A stretch of DNA of 64,000 nt from Paulownia fortunei (lineage: Eukaryota; Streptophyta; Magnoliopsida; Lamiales; Paulowniaceae), in assembly GCA_019321725.1 (NCBI GenBank), contig CM033118.1, forward strand, positions 18,573,815-18,637,814, given 5' to 3'. Numbering within the stretch: position 1 is the first letter of the stretch; every line of letters begins with the position of its first letter. The position numbers and the translations under genes were made by a program. Shown piece after piece: positions 46,290-58,362 of the stretch. The notes beneath the pieces are model-generated. The model worked only from the letters and a program-made list of their open reading frames with translations, ran no database searches and was not told where the DNA came from.

Positions 46290-47039
46290 TAGGAGCGGAA
46301 CTAAAATTTTAGTATAGAGAGGACGAGATTTGATTATTAAATTATTAATTTTTTATTGAATTTTTTTAACTAATTATTAGAAACTAAAATATAAATATAA
46401 ATATAATACATTATACTTACATATAAATATTTTATATCTATTATATTTGCACAAAAACTAACTTTTAAATAAAAATATTAATCAATTCTAATTCAATCCA
46501 ACATAAAATAAAAACTAATTTACAAGAATTGAGTATTATTTCAAAACCATTAACCAAATCAAATAATTTTTATATCATAAAAAACCCTACAATTATGATT
46601 TTTGTAAAATTAAAATTAATATAATCTCAAATAATAAACAACAAAAGTAGAATCAAATAAGTTACAAATTAAAAAATAAAATCAAAAAATCACAATAAGG
46701 AATAATTTTTTACTAAAATATCCATATCTTTAGAAACGAGATCATAATAAATTTTGAAGGTTAGTACAAATACCTTTTAAAATTTTGTATAAATAATAAA
46801 TTCTATTACCTAAATTTTTTGAAAAAATAAAGTTTAAAAATAATTTTAGAATATTTCTAAATTTATTAAATTTACATATTCAAAATAGGATTATGAAAAT
46901 TCGAAGGGGTGGTCGGAATAATTTAATTATTCTAGAGGGAATAAAATTTTAATATACTAAAATTTGTATATTAAAATTATAAATATGAAAAATTTAGGCG
47001 TGGCGACTGCACCGAGCCGCCCCCTTAGCTTCGCCATTG
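46290..47039. mobile_element. Non-autonomous hAT element, family 3 (750 bp)
   Basis: The left end TAGGAGCGGAACTA and the right end, reversed CAATGGCGAAGCTA, are inverted repeats. A perfect 8-bp target duplication AGGTGGAT lies at 46282-46289 and 47040-47047. The right end is GC-rich (GAGCCGCCCCCTTAGC), the interior strongly AT-rich. No transposase ORF. Confidence 0.85.
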
Positions 47040-47047
47040 AGGTGGAT

Positions 47048-49718
47048 ATCAAGTATGTAATCCACAACAAAATTGATGCAGTATCAATTCATTTTTTCAA
47101 TCTTTTAGTTGGATTTCAACTGCTACTTTGGTTATTGTTTGCGTCACAATAAGTCGTTAGGTGTAGGGATTGTTCTCGCTAAAATCATCTTATGCTCAAG
47201 CTAAAAGTGAAGAAGGTGAATAATTCAAAAGTAAAGAGCTAAATGTTGTAAAACGCTAATGATTGCATTTAGTATTATGGAACAAAAAATATTTATAATA
47301 TTTTGAAGGAGGATTATTATACGGTATAGTATAGTGGATCAACCGCTTGGGCTTAGCCCATAAGGGTGAGTTATCCTTATCGGGCATGGGCTTATTTTTT
47401 GGGTCTTTTTATTTTTGGTCCATGTCCCATCAGAATTATTTGTTTAAAAAATATTTCATGCACTTATCATGAATCTCTTATGTACAATAAAAAATAAAAA
47501 TATTAAATGAAATAGAGGATGCGAACTGAAATTTACCAAAAAATTAGTATATGAATTATGTCTTGGATTCAAACCAATAACATGTTAACTTCATTATTAT
47601 TGCAATTATTAATGTTATAATTTTGTATTATTAATATGGTCATTTTTCATGAACCTTGGAGTCTTCATAGCATGATGCTTGCTTCATCTCTAGTTGGCAT
47701 TAATTAGTTAGATTTATCATGTCACATAATTGCCTTACTTAATTTCAAACTGGGATTATTATCTTTTCTAAGTCCTTTATATGGAGGTCCATTCATGGAC
47801 TTTCTAGATTCTATTGGCCCCTATGTGTTCATTTATGTGATTTTTAAGTCAAAAGTTGATATTGAAGAGCAGAGAGAAAAATGTTTACTTGTCTGTCTAA
47901 TCATGCATCTAATGTGATGACACTAATTAAAGTTTTGATATATATAATTGATTCCTTAAACTTTGGGTAGATTAGACATAAATTTTAATAATCAACAATT
48001 GCCATGGACAAAACTTGTTCCAAAAATTGATTCCATTATAAAAGTGATGGTGTGATTGGTGATAGGCCTTTTGTGTTTCCTCATTATTTTTGGTAAGAAA
48101 ATCTAAGTTTGGAAAATGTGTGGTGGTTCACTTCGATGCGACCGATTAGATCTGATTTAAATCACGGCAAATTATTTAGGGGAATTTTTTTTGACCAAAA
48201 GTCTTCATTGATCAAGTTAGCCCTTTGCTTTAGAGAAATGAAGAAAAAAATGTACAATATATAAAAGAACTAGAAATGAGATATTATATTTTTTACTTTT
48301 ACGTCAGAACGTATTTATAGCGTAAACTGCAATTTTATGACTATGACCTAGGAGCAAGATCGTTGTTTGGCGTATATCTTTTATGATTTTGTTCTTTTGT
48401 ATTTTATAATTTTCATTTTTCTAGGAGAAATCCCCAATTTACCCTTGATATAAATTCCATATACATCATTATTTAAGCTAGGAAGCACGCCATGAAAGGT
48501 GAAGGTACATCACATCACAACACGCTATCATATTGCTAGGAGTTGGCCCTTGAAAACAACTAGATAATTAGGGTCCAAACACATCATTATCATTGTGACA
48601 TAAAAACTTCATTCATTACTATGTGGTTGGACAAGTTTGGTTTTGGGCCATTGGAGAATGTGGTATGGTGTGAAATTTTTTAAAAAATTAGGTGAAACAC
48701 GTTCGATTTAATTTTATATTATTAATATATGGACGGATTACTTTTAATATACTGTAAAATGACTAATGACATGGATTCTTGGTGTGCCTTTCACAAATAG
48801 TCAAGTTTTGTCTTGTAAAGATTATTAGTATACAATTAGTTTATCAAATGAGTTGCAGTGACTCAATAAATAACATTCTTTTTCCTTTCAAAATTATGCT
48901 TTAATTTGATTTTTTATAAAGTTTTAGATTGTGTTGAAAAAAATATAAATTTTATGTACTTTAAATTAAATTAATTTTGTCTAAATTTAAAATTTTATTC
49001 CTCGGATATACAACCTTGCACCATTGTATTCTAAGACTTTTAGCCTATTAGATCTTTGCGTAAGCTTATTTATAACAGTTTATAAGCTCTTATATTAAGA
49101 TTATAAAGTATTATACATTATTTCAAAAATAATTTTTTGAAGTGTTTGAATAAAATAAGATTATAAAATTTATAAGATATTAATAATGATAATTTTAAAA
49201 TTAATATGATTAATATTAAAGGAATCCGTTAAGATCTTAAAAATAAGTTAGTAATTCTGTTTTTTTTTTCCCACTTTTGATTATGAACTCCTTACTTTCT
49301 TTTAAAAGAATTTAAAAAATACTAATATTTTATTTTAGAAGTTTATAAGTTTCTCCTAAAAGTTTTACTTATTTCATGGCAGGAAAAGAAAGTGGAAAAA
49401 TATATACAAAACAAAATTTCATGGAAGTTGTCGCATTTAAGAAGTAAAGTAAAAATTAAAAAAATTAAAGAAATAAATTTTTAAATTCTCAATTAAAAAA
49501 AGTAACGAGAATTGACTTTTTGCTTCATATATAGTATTTATTTATTTTATTTGAGAGTTGGACAAGAATGATTTTTTTTTCTTTTCTTTTATATAAATTT
49601 ATTTGAATATGATGTTTATTTTTCGTGTCTGGATAGGTTGTTTTTCACGTGTGACCCAGATATTCCTGGACCCTCTAAAGGACAAGCCTACATTTAAGAT
49701 GTTTCTTCTATTTCTTTC

Positions 49719-49767
<49 letters not shown>

Positions 49768-50308
49768 ATATATATATATTCAGAAATCTTGATAAAGAAG
49801 CCAAAAAAGGTAAATAAAATGAGAATAATACATATTGGTACTAAGGTCCCCCAGCCAGTAATTCTCAAAAAAATATATTATATAATTTTAATTTTTAAAA
49901 AATATATGGATGTTAATTTTATTTTGTTTTTATTTTTATTTTGTTGGACAAAAAGAAATAAAAGTTTTGATTTATTTAACTCTTAAATCTCTTTTGAACA
50001 AACCAATCGCATTCAAGTTACTCAAAATTGATTTACGAAATTCATTTTTCAACACTCATCTAAAAATTATGTGCCAATTCAAAATAGACCCATTTTTCTT
50101 GGAATGGAGGGAGTTTCATTTTCAAAATAATTTGTTTTTCTTAAAATACTCTTATTTAAAAATAATAAATTTGATATAGTTGTTTTTATCCCTATGTTAA
50201 ATACAAGAATATAAAAAGAATAATTATCCTTTTTTAAATTAAAATTTAATACTAATATAAAATAGAATATTATAGGACGAAAGAAGTATGATTTCAATAA
50301 AAAAATAT
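47048..50308. other. AT-rich intergenic DNA
   Basis: 47330-47420 has GCTTGGGCTTAGCCCATAAG-type phrases typical of hAT ends, but no partner end was found. (AT)n runs lie at 49727-49780. 50095-50114 (GGAATGGAGGGAGT) and 50277-50290 (GACGAAAGAAGTA) resemble Stowaway ends, without a clear pair. No gene. Confidence 0.4.
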
Positions 50309-50316
50309 TTTAAAGT

Positions 50317-50641
50317 AGGGGTATAAATGAATTGAGTCGAGTCGAACACGTTATTATTCAAATTTATTTGAATTTTTATTGAATTTCAAAAATTATGTTT
50401 AAACATGGTTTGATTGTTAATCGAATCGAATACAAATCGAACTCAAGTTATTTGATAATTTTATATATATTATTATTATTTTTTACTAATCGAATCAAGT
50501 TTGAATCTAACTTCAAATCGTGTCGAATGAAAAAATATGTTCGATCTTGATTTATTATGTTTAACGAAGTAAGTTCAAATGAACTTGTAGCAATCGATCT
50601 TGAATTGAGTATCGAAAAATTTAATTTATTTTTCAACTCTA
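50317..50641. mobile_element. Non-autonomous hAT-like MITE, family 4 (325 bp)
   Basis: It starts TAGGGGTATAAATGAATTG and ends TTTTTCAACTCTA. The flanks TTTTAAAG (50309-50316) and TTTTAAAA (50642-50649) match at 7 of 8 bases. Repeated TCGAGTCGAAC and AATCGAATCGAA phrases lie near both ends. 53867-54142 is a decayed relative. Confidence 0.7.
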
Positions 50642-50649
50642 TTTTAAAA

Positions 50650-51727
50650 TAAAACCTTAATTTATCAAGTGATGGCAAACAAAAAATATATATATACATA
50701 CATTAAATGTAATATTTACTTTTCAAGAGTTTTATTTTCTTAAAAAAAAATACCTACACAAGCATTTGTACACTCTTTATTTTATCAATAGGAGGTATGG
50801 ACAAGACAAGAAGATGATGACAGCTGTAGAGAATGGACATATCTGGACGTGATCGGGTGTGACTCAAAATTTGAAGAATTGTGTCGGTCTCATCATCATT
50901 TACGTCCTCCAATCATTGAAATCCTAACGGATGGATGGCTGCTCTTTTGGGTATGTTTGGTATGGGGAATTAATTAATAGGCGAAATTCCTGGTGTTGAT
51001 CATGAATTTTAAAAAATTATTTGAATTGTCTGAATTATATTGTACTGTCTTGTTCATATTAATTTATAATAAAAATTATAATTTTAAATTTTAAATAAAA
51101 ATTAAATTGATTTGAAAAAAAATCAAATTGTAATCCCACTACCCCTTTTATAAATTATATAAGTAATTAAATTTATTACTTATAACTTAATATTATTAAT
51201 TGTTCAATGGACCATTGACCAAATCTCAATTAAAATGTAAATTTTAATTCTCAACACTCAATATTACTTGTATTACTTAATATTAATTAATATTATTATC
51301 TCATTTTAAATATTGTAGTTTTTGTAATTTTAAAACTTAGTTCATTTATTTTTATTTTGAAGACACTTCATTGTTATTGTTCAAATATCATTTATGGCAT
51401 TGCTAATATCCTGAAATATATATATATTTTTTTGCAATCACATGATTTTTTTTTATTGATTAAAACCGTCAAACCGCCCGTAATCACCCTAAATCGTACA
51501 TTTTATTTTACTTAGCAAAACAACAAATTAAAATTAATTTTAGTAAAAGTATATATTACAACTCTGATTGAAATTATTAATAATAATGATAATAATAAAA
51601 AAATTGTTAAATCACTCTGTTATCACCCCTACCCAATTTGGTACAAGAATTTCAAAAATAAAAATGATATGAAAAAAATAATTTCAAATAATATGAGTGA
51701 GATAGGTTATGGTGGGTGGGGATATCT
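50650..51727. other. AT-rich intergenic DNA
   Basis: No gene or element seen beyond poly-A and poly-T tracts and short AT repeats. Confidence 0.45.
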
Positions 51728-52088
51728 CGTTCTATCGTTGGGACAAGTCTTGTCCGACATAGCACAGTCAAAGAATGATGGGTTCTCCGGCATCATTAGG
51801 GCCTCATAGATCTTTAAGTTCGAATGGATGAGGATGAAGTTGAACTCGCTTTAAAAGAATGACAAAAAGTCAAAAGAAGAATAATAAAATTATTATTTGA
51901 AAATGATATTTAAATAATATTTTATTATTTGAAAGTTTATCACTGATAATATTTCGTTCTATCGTTGGGACAAGTCTTGTCCAACATAGCATAGTCGAAG
52001 AATGATGGGTTCTCAGCATCATTAGGGCCTTGTAGATCTTTAGGTTCAAAAGGATGAGAATGAAGTTGAACTCTCTTTAAAGGAATGA
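51728..52088. repeat. Direct repeat of about 135 bp with a 91-bp spacer
   Basis: CGTTCTATCGTTGGGACAAG starts at 51728 and again at 51955. The copies run 51728-51863 and 51955-52088 with a few changes, and both include GAATGATGGGTTCTC and CATCATTAGGGCC. The AT-rich spacer contains AATAATAAAATTATTATT, which can fold. It may be a fragment of a retroelement LTR; no primer site or partner LTR was found. Confidence 0.8.
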
Positions 52089-52724
52089 GATATCCCCAAG
52101 GGATAAGATATCCTTACACTTAGAACAGAGCAAGAGGAGGGGCAAACAGATGAGCGCTCCATCTCGAAAGTGATATTTATTACTAAATGATAGTGATGGG
52201 CCCAAAATTTATCTAAGCCCAATTACATAAATAGGCCCAGTCCAGTGGGCTCTTGCCAATGCCTATCAATGTGTGTATTCTACAACATGGGAACTCAATC
52301 TTTATTTGAATATCTATAAATACTTTTTACCAATTCATTTTTAGAGGGGATTGAATTCATTTATTACTTTCAACTTTTAATTTTATATTGAATTTTTTAA
52401 ACTCTGATTACTTAATTGTTAGAAAGATATTGATGAGAAAACCTTAATATCCTTTATTTTTTGCTCGTATCATAGGATACCATTATTTTATCAACTGCTA
52501 CGAGTCAATTCTCGTCAACCAAGAAGATATCAAACAAGATATTTTGATTGTTCGAAAAAAAATGTATCATGTAATTAGAAGAAAAAAATTGAAAAAAGTG
52601 AGGAAAATTACATAAAGAAACTTAAGTAAATGATTATTTGCTCATCGCTTTGGCTTTGACACTGTTGTCACCTCCTTTTACCTTAGGGAAAATGATTGGG
52701 GAAATAAGGTTTTGTTGTTTAGGT
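52089..52724. other. Intergenic DNA next to the direct repeat
   Basis: 52090-52300 is less AT-rich and may belong to the same unidentified element as the direct repeat. No gene seen. Confidence 0.35.
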
Positions 52725-52732
52725 TTGAAAAT

Positions 52733-53207
52733 TAATATTTTCATAATCGAACTGATTATCAAATCGATTTTGTTAAAATTAGCAGTTCAATCGGTCGGAC
52801 TGATTCAACCGGTAGTCAGATTGGTTCAATCGGCGATCGGACCAATTTAATGAAAATTAATTATATTTTTTTATTTTACTATGTAAAATGATAATATAAT
52901 AGATTAATTGTTATATAATATATTTTAAATATAAAAATAAATAAATAACTACATAAAAAAATATATAACAAAACATAAAATCTAAATAATCACATAAATA
53001 TAACAAAATATCAAATTTTAACCTTTATAAAAATTTAGAATTAAAAATTAAAAAAAAATAATGAAAATCGATTAAACCGATTTTGGCCGGTTTTGACCGG
53101 TTGTTGATCGATTTTGATCGATCAAATAATTTTTTGGTCTAATCGGATCAGACCGACCTCCGATTCTTGATTGGATCGACCAATCCGATCCGATTTTGAA
53201 AACATTA
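52733..53207. mobile_element. Non-autonomous hAT element, family 5 (475 bp)
   Basis: Inverted ends TAATATTTTCATAATCGAAC (left) and, reversed, TAATGTTTTCAAAATCGGAT (right). A perfect 8-bp target duplication TTGAAAAT lies at 52725-52732 and 53208-53215. Both subterminal regions are dense in short CGGTT/GATCGA/CCGATC phrases, and the core is AT-rich. No transposase ORF. Confidence 0.88.
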
Positions 53208-53215
53208 TTGAAAAT

Positions 53216-54204
53216 GACAAACTTATTGAGGCAAAAGCTTATTTGGATGGAGAACAAGTGGGAACAAAAAAGAAAACCATGAAAATGGGAGGAATATGTA
53301 ATTTAAAAATGATTTTAAAAAATAGTTGATTTTAAACACTATGGCATATTAAAATATGTGGCATTATGTGTATGAGCAAAATAGTACTAAGGAATCTTTG
53401 ATTAGGTTGGTAAAAAAGCTAAAAAGATGGGGCCTTGAGACTTGGAGGCCCCATTTGGTTATGTTTGGAAGAAGTTTCTCATTTTCAATGAAAATATGTT
53501 GAGAATGAAATTACTGTGGAATACTTATATTCAAAGTATTTCTAATAAAAATTAGAATGTGTTTGGATGAATTATAATAAAAATAGAGCGAATGAATGAA
53601 ATTTAGGGATTTTGTTAGTGAAAAATAACGGACATGAAAAGGCAAACATCAAACTATGTTATGTGAATATATTCCCTTACAGAAAAAAATTTGTAAAATT
53701 TTGAAAATGAAAATAATGGCTGAGTAACTAAACATATTTCCCACTCATAGACCACCAACAATTCTATTTTTCCTTACATACAAAAACCAAAATGTAGTCG
53801 AAGCGTGGTGAATATCTAAGTCATGGGAATTTTCAACCACATATTTGAGTATTATTCAAATGGATTTAGTGTAAACAAATTAAATTGAGTCGAACATATT
53901 ACTATTTAGCCACATATTTGAGATTGTTTTAATTGTTAATAAAATAGACTTTGAACGAACTTTAATCGAGTCAAACATGAATAGAGTTCGAGTAACTTGA
54001 TATTTTTATATTTTTATTTTATTTTTTCACTAATTAAGTTGAGATTGAGTATAATTTCAAATTTTATCTGACGAATTTTTTTATCTAAATTTGATTTGTT
54101 AAGTTAACAAACCGAACTCAAACGAGCTTTTAACTATTATCCTGGAATAGCTGAATTTGTTTTTCTAGATTTATGAATCATGGGATGTTTTTAAGATTTG
54201 TTTT

Positions 54205-54257
<53 letters not shown>

Positions 54258-55134
54258 TTTGATATGGCCAGCCTCACCAATTGCAAGCCAAGAAAATGAC
54301 TTAATTTAATTTTCATACCATGATACCAATACGCTTGGAATATTTCTAACTTAATTTGTGGCAAGTAGCTTTCAGTTTCTCTTTTCCTCAGCAAGAAAAA
54401 AATTGTCTATATTTAAGCACACTCATCACCTCTAAAGGGCATGCAATCCACGTTTTATTCCTTTTCCCTTTTTTTTTTCATTTTTTTATTACTTTTTAAA
54501 GTTATCTTGAAAACCATATTTTTCATGGGCCCAACACTTTTTTGGCACACTTGTGTCGGTAGAGTTTGAAAATTTTCAAGATAAATTAATAAATCATCAC
54601 AAAAAATTTCAAAGTGCAAGATATTGAAAAATGCATTTGGCAATGCGAATATTCAAATGTAAATCTTCTTCCCAGGATTTATGGGGTTACCTTTGTAATT
54701 CTTATTAGTCCGTAATGCTTAATTTGTAGTAGCAGTTGAGCACACTCTTTGTGTGTGTAAAATAATTAAAGATTAAATAATTTTAAAGGAATTGAAGTTA
54801 ATTTTTAAGGATGGTGAAGGAAGATGAATATGAAATTTATGGAATTTTTAAAAAAATACGAGGGGTATTTTGATAAATGCGTAGGATGAAATACTGAAAC
54901 GGTTGCTCTAAACCACTCCTATTAATAAATTGTGTAGATATAAAAAACTAGTCATATGCTTTAAGAGATTTACAATTTTTCTAACCATTTTTACTAATAA
55001 AAGAACTTGAAAATTGGTGGGTTATGATCACTCATCAATTACGTTAATGTATAATCAAGAGATATTTTGAACATTTATGCGAAAAATATAGATACACATA
55101 TGTATATGGTGTAAGAGATATAATTTAAAAAATG
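53216..55134. other. AT-rich intergenic DNA with a decayed family-4 relative
   Basis: 53867-54142 contains TTAAATTGAGTCGAACA and CGAACTCAAACGAGC, like the 50317 element, but its ends and target copies are unclear. A long (AT)n run lies at 54208-54254. No gene supported. Confidence 0.45.
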
Positions 55135-55255
55135 CTATATTCGATGATGTGTATTAAGTGTGCATCTCACTACACATTTTACACACACCCACATATATAT
55201 GTATGTAAGTATATGAATGCATGGTGAGCTGTATACTACGGGATGTAGCATCTAT
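55135..55255. mobile_element. MITE-like element, copy 2 (pair with 9525-9656)
   Basis: Inverted ends ATGCTATATTC (left) and GGATGTAGCAT (right) enclose AAGTGTGCATCTCACTACAC and TTTTACACACACCC, related to the reversed interior of 9525-9656. Both copies are diverged. Confidence 0.5.
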
Positions 55256-56059
55256 AAAACTAGTATATGTATCCACTTTGTACACAAAAAAATTATTCAA
55301 GTGAGGTCACTAAACATCAATGTGAACTTGTCTCCATTTTCAACATTCCAAAGTTCTGTACATGAAACAGTAAGGGTTGAATCTCAAGAAGAAAATGATA
55401 GACAAAGAAAATGGGAATGGTGCAGTAAACATGCCCACAGTGCTGACTTTGAGGTTAATTTTCAAAACATTACTAAATGAAAGGTCCCCAAGATTGATTA
55501 GCATACGACGAGCATTTAATCCAATTTATCGCCACAAAAATGATGCATGTATTATCAGACAAAACCACCTTCTAATTATACTGTATAAATTGACATTATG
55601 GCACAACAATTTTAAGTTATAATTTACAAATCAATTTATTGTCAATTGTCATTCTTAAGTATACACAATTATGTAGTTGTTCTTGTTTATACTGCCTTCA
55701 CTGGTATTTCCTTTGGATAGAGATATCTTAAAATCCAATCCAGTCCATTGCAAAAGCAGAACAGAAATTGCTTAGAAACCACTTGATTGCTTCACCTCCT
55801 CCACCCCCCCCCCCCCACCCCTCCTTCTCTTTCCTCTGATATGACTTGGATTCTAAGTATAATTTTCTGTTTAAACCCCTTTAAATCATCAGAATTTATC
55901 TTTGATATTTTTCAATCAATAGGCTGATCACATATCTTTTTAATCATCTTTTTTGGTTCCTAGCTAAAATATGTTGCACAATTTGAGCTAAAAAGCTTGC
56001 TGTCATTGTTAAGTTGTTCGTTCGGCAAATCTCAGTGTCTTCACATAACAGAATCCTAA
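55256..56059. other. Upstream region of the MYB gene
   Basis: Contains a poly-C run at about 55805-55817. The 55217-55480 frame is AT-rich and shows no family. The promoter and leader of the MYB gene should lie here; no definite motif was chosen. Confidence 0.4.
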
Positions 56060-57431
56060 ATGGGGCGCAACTCTTGCTGTGTGAAGCAGAAGTTGAGGAA
56101 AGGCTTGTGGTCACCAGAAGAAGATGAGAAACTGTATAACTACATTACAAGCTTCGGTGTCGGTTGCTGGAGCACTGTGCCTAAATTAGCAGGTTCTTGC
56201 TCTGCATTTTTCTTTAAATCAACATTCTTGTTGAGTATATTTAGAAGATGGAACTGTGAATAAGAAATTGCTTGATTCATGCAGGTTTGCAAAGATGTGG
56301 AAAGAGTTGCAGGCTGAGATGGATTAATTACTTGAGGCCTGATCTTAAGAGAGGAATGTTTTCACAGGAAGAGGAGGATCTGATCATTACTCTCCATGAA
56401 GCTATTGGCAACAGGTTATGAATTCTAAGCTGAACTATTATCAATATTCAAGAAACATGGCCTGCATTTATATGTTTAGAGGCAAAGGATTAATCAATCT
56501 TGATATGTGTAATCTTTTTATTCATTTTTGGTTGTCTGGTGTTTTGATATGATTTGGACTAAAAATTGGCAGGTGGGCTCAAATTGCAGCACAATTGCCA
56601 GGAAGAACAGATAATGAGATCAAGAACTTTTGGAACTCAAGCCTGAAGAAGAAGCTGATAAAGCAAGGCATTGATCCAAACACTCACAAGCCGATAACTC
56701 AAACACAAGTGAAGGATGAGAAAGATTGTATAGACTCAGCTTCACTACATAATTTACAGCCTAAAGGGACTCCAAGTTTAGCAACCTCAACCGGAGTGGA
56801 GGAACAAGCATATCATTTGAACAGCATATTCTGCACTGATGCAGGGGAGTTACAATCTTCAAGAGAGAATTTTGTGATCAAACAAGTCTATGACCCTCTG
56901 TTCTTGTCTGCGTTTCAAGCAAGTATTGGTCCCAGTGGATACCATTCAAATTTTCTATCTCATTGTCAGCAAAATCTGGTGAGGCCTTATGATCAGCAGA
57001 ACCAGATTGAGGGTGATCCCATTAATCCCAGTTGTGGATTCAACTCAATGCCAAATTTGACAAACTTCGATCACCAAAACATGGTGGAGACAGACTATTC
57101 TGATAGTTCAGCTTCAAGAATGAGTACATATCTGATGAATGAAGTAAAAGAAAGCTCCAGCAATAGCTCAAATGTGAACAGCCATCTAAGGATTCAGACC
57201 GACATAATCGAAAATGCTAGTGCATTTTCTTGGGATGCTGGGAACAAGTTGGAATCAATGTTTCACTTTCAGTTCAGTGGAAGTCAAACTGAAGAAAGGA
57301 AGTCAACTCCATGGCAAGAAGGGCATCAGCAGCTTCATGATCAGAGTTCAGGAAATTTTAGTAACTATCCATTGACACCACTGTCTCAAGAATTGACTGC
57401 TGCAAACCTGGATGCCTTCCTGCAAATATAG
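56060..57431 (+). CDS. R2R3-MYB transcription factor, MYB61/50/55/86-like, three exons, 373 aa
   Basis: Exons are 56060-56192, 56285-56414 and 56573-57431, with GT-AG introns at the usual R2R3-MYB positions (after PKLAG and after GN|RW). R2 has W17, W37 and W57; R3 has F70 (replacing the first Trp, as normal), W89 and W108. [19 protein letters not shown] and [20 protein letters not shown] are intact, so DNA binding should be kept. MGRNSCC and [10 protein letters not shown] at the end of R3 point to the MYB61/MYB50/MYB55/MYB86 group, whose known members act on secondary walls, lignin or seed mucilage. The C-terminal 250 residues are Ser/Asn/Gln-rich, as in activators, and end LDAFLQI. Ser-Phe-Gly-Val (31-34) is less usual than the His-Gly-His of many relatives. 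The subgroup is inference. Confidence 0.92.
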
Positions 57432-57773
57432 ACTCTGAAATTTGGTTTTTTACCCTCTACATATACACATACCAAATACATACACAGATGTTGATAGTTG
57501 TGGGGGAAGCTTTTCAGGTGAAAATCTTTTATTCCTTCATTGCTTTTTACTTTTTTCCACTTTCCCTGATTCAACTAGTAAAACAGTTCTTGTCAAAATG
57601 TGTTTCAAGAATTTTATTCGTTTTTGAGCTTGCAAAATAATGGTTTCTGAGGTTATGAAAGAGTGCCTTTCTTTTGTGGTCCAAATCATTTCCTGAGAAG
57701 CCAACCAGCTTGGTACTAATTTGCTTAAGTCTCCTGTCATTCAAGTAAAAGTTTCACAAAAGAACTTTCTTGT

Positions 57774-57795
57774 GGGGGGGGGGGGGGGGGGGGGG
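57774..57795. repeat. 22-base poly-G run
   Basis: An uninterrupted G run lies about 340 bp after the MYB stop codon, probably at or just past the 3' UTR end. Length calls in such runs are often unreliable. Confidence 0.8.
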
Positions 57796-58159
57796 ATGGA
57801 TTTGGATTTAGAGTGCATCATGTCTTGAACTCAATAATTGTGTGTTTATGTGTTAAATTCTGAAAGATTGCATCTACGGCCCCTAAAGTTTTGGCGTCTT
57901 GGCAATCAACCTCCACTACTTTGCAATCTTGACATCGACACCTCTTCTGTTTAACCAGGCTCACAAAGCTTCTCCATTTTAATATCTATAAAGAAGAATG
58001 AGTTGGTTCCTTATAATTTTTTAAGAAAAATAGACATTGGTTTATGAGATTAAATATCTATTAAGGGATTATATTTATTAAGTTATGGAATAAGCAATTT
58101 ATACATGCAAATTACCTATGGGATTATTGAGAATTTCTAGCAATTCATCTCCTCACACA

Positions 58160-58197
<38 letters not shown>

Positions 58198-58324
58198 TTT
58201 AAATTTTTTTAACAAGACAAAATAGTCTGTTGATAAATATCTTGTATCTATAATTTAATTGATTATGAATTCAAGTATGAGTTCAAGTACTCGATAAAAT
58301 TGAAAAATTAATTAATATTATTTT

Positions 58325-58362
<38 letters not shown>

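Noticed and set aside
49990..50295. Stowaway MITE(s) suggested by GGAGGGAGT and GAAAGAAGTA
   Set aside because: The two end-like motifs have no convincing inverted partners or TA flanks.
53867..54142. Possible intact second copy of the family-4 MITE
   Set aside because: Left end is similar but the right end and flanking 8-mers do not match; treated as decayed.
54191..54394. 67-aa ORF with an alternating Tyr-Ile run
   Set aside because: Produced by the (AT)n microsatellite.
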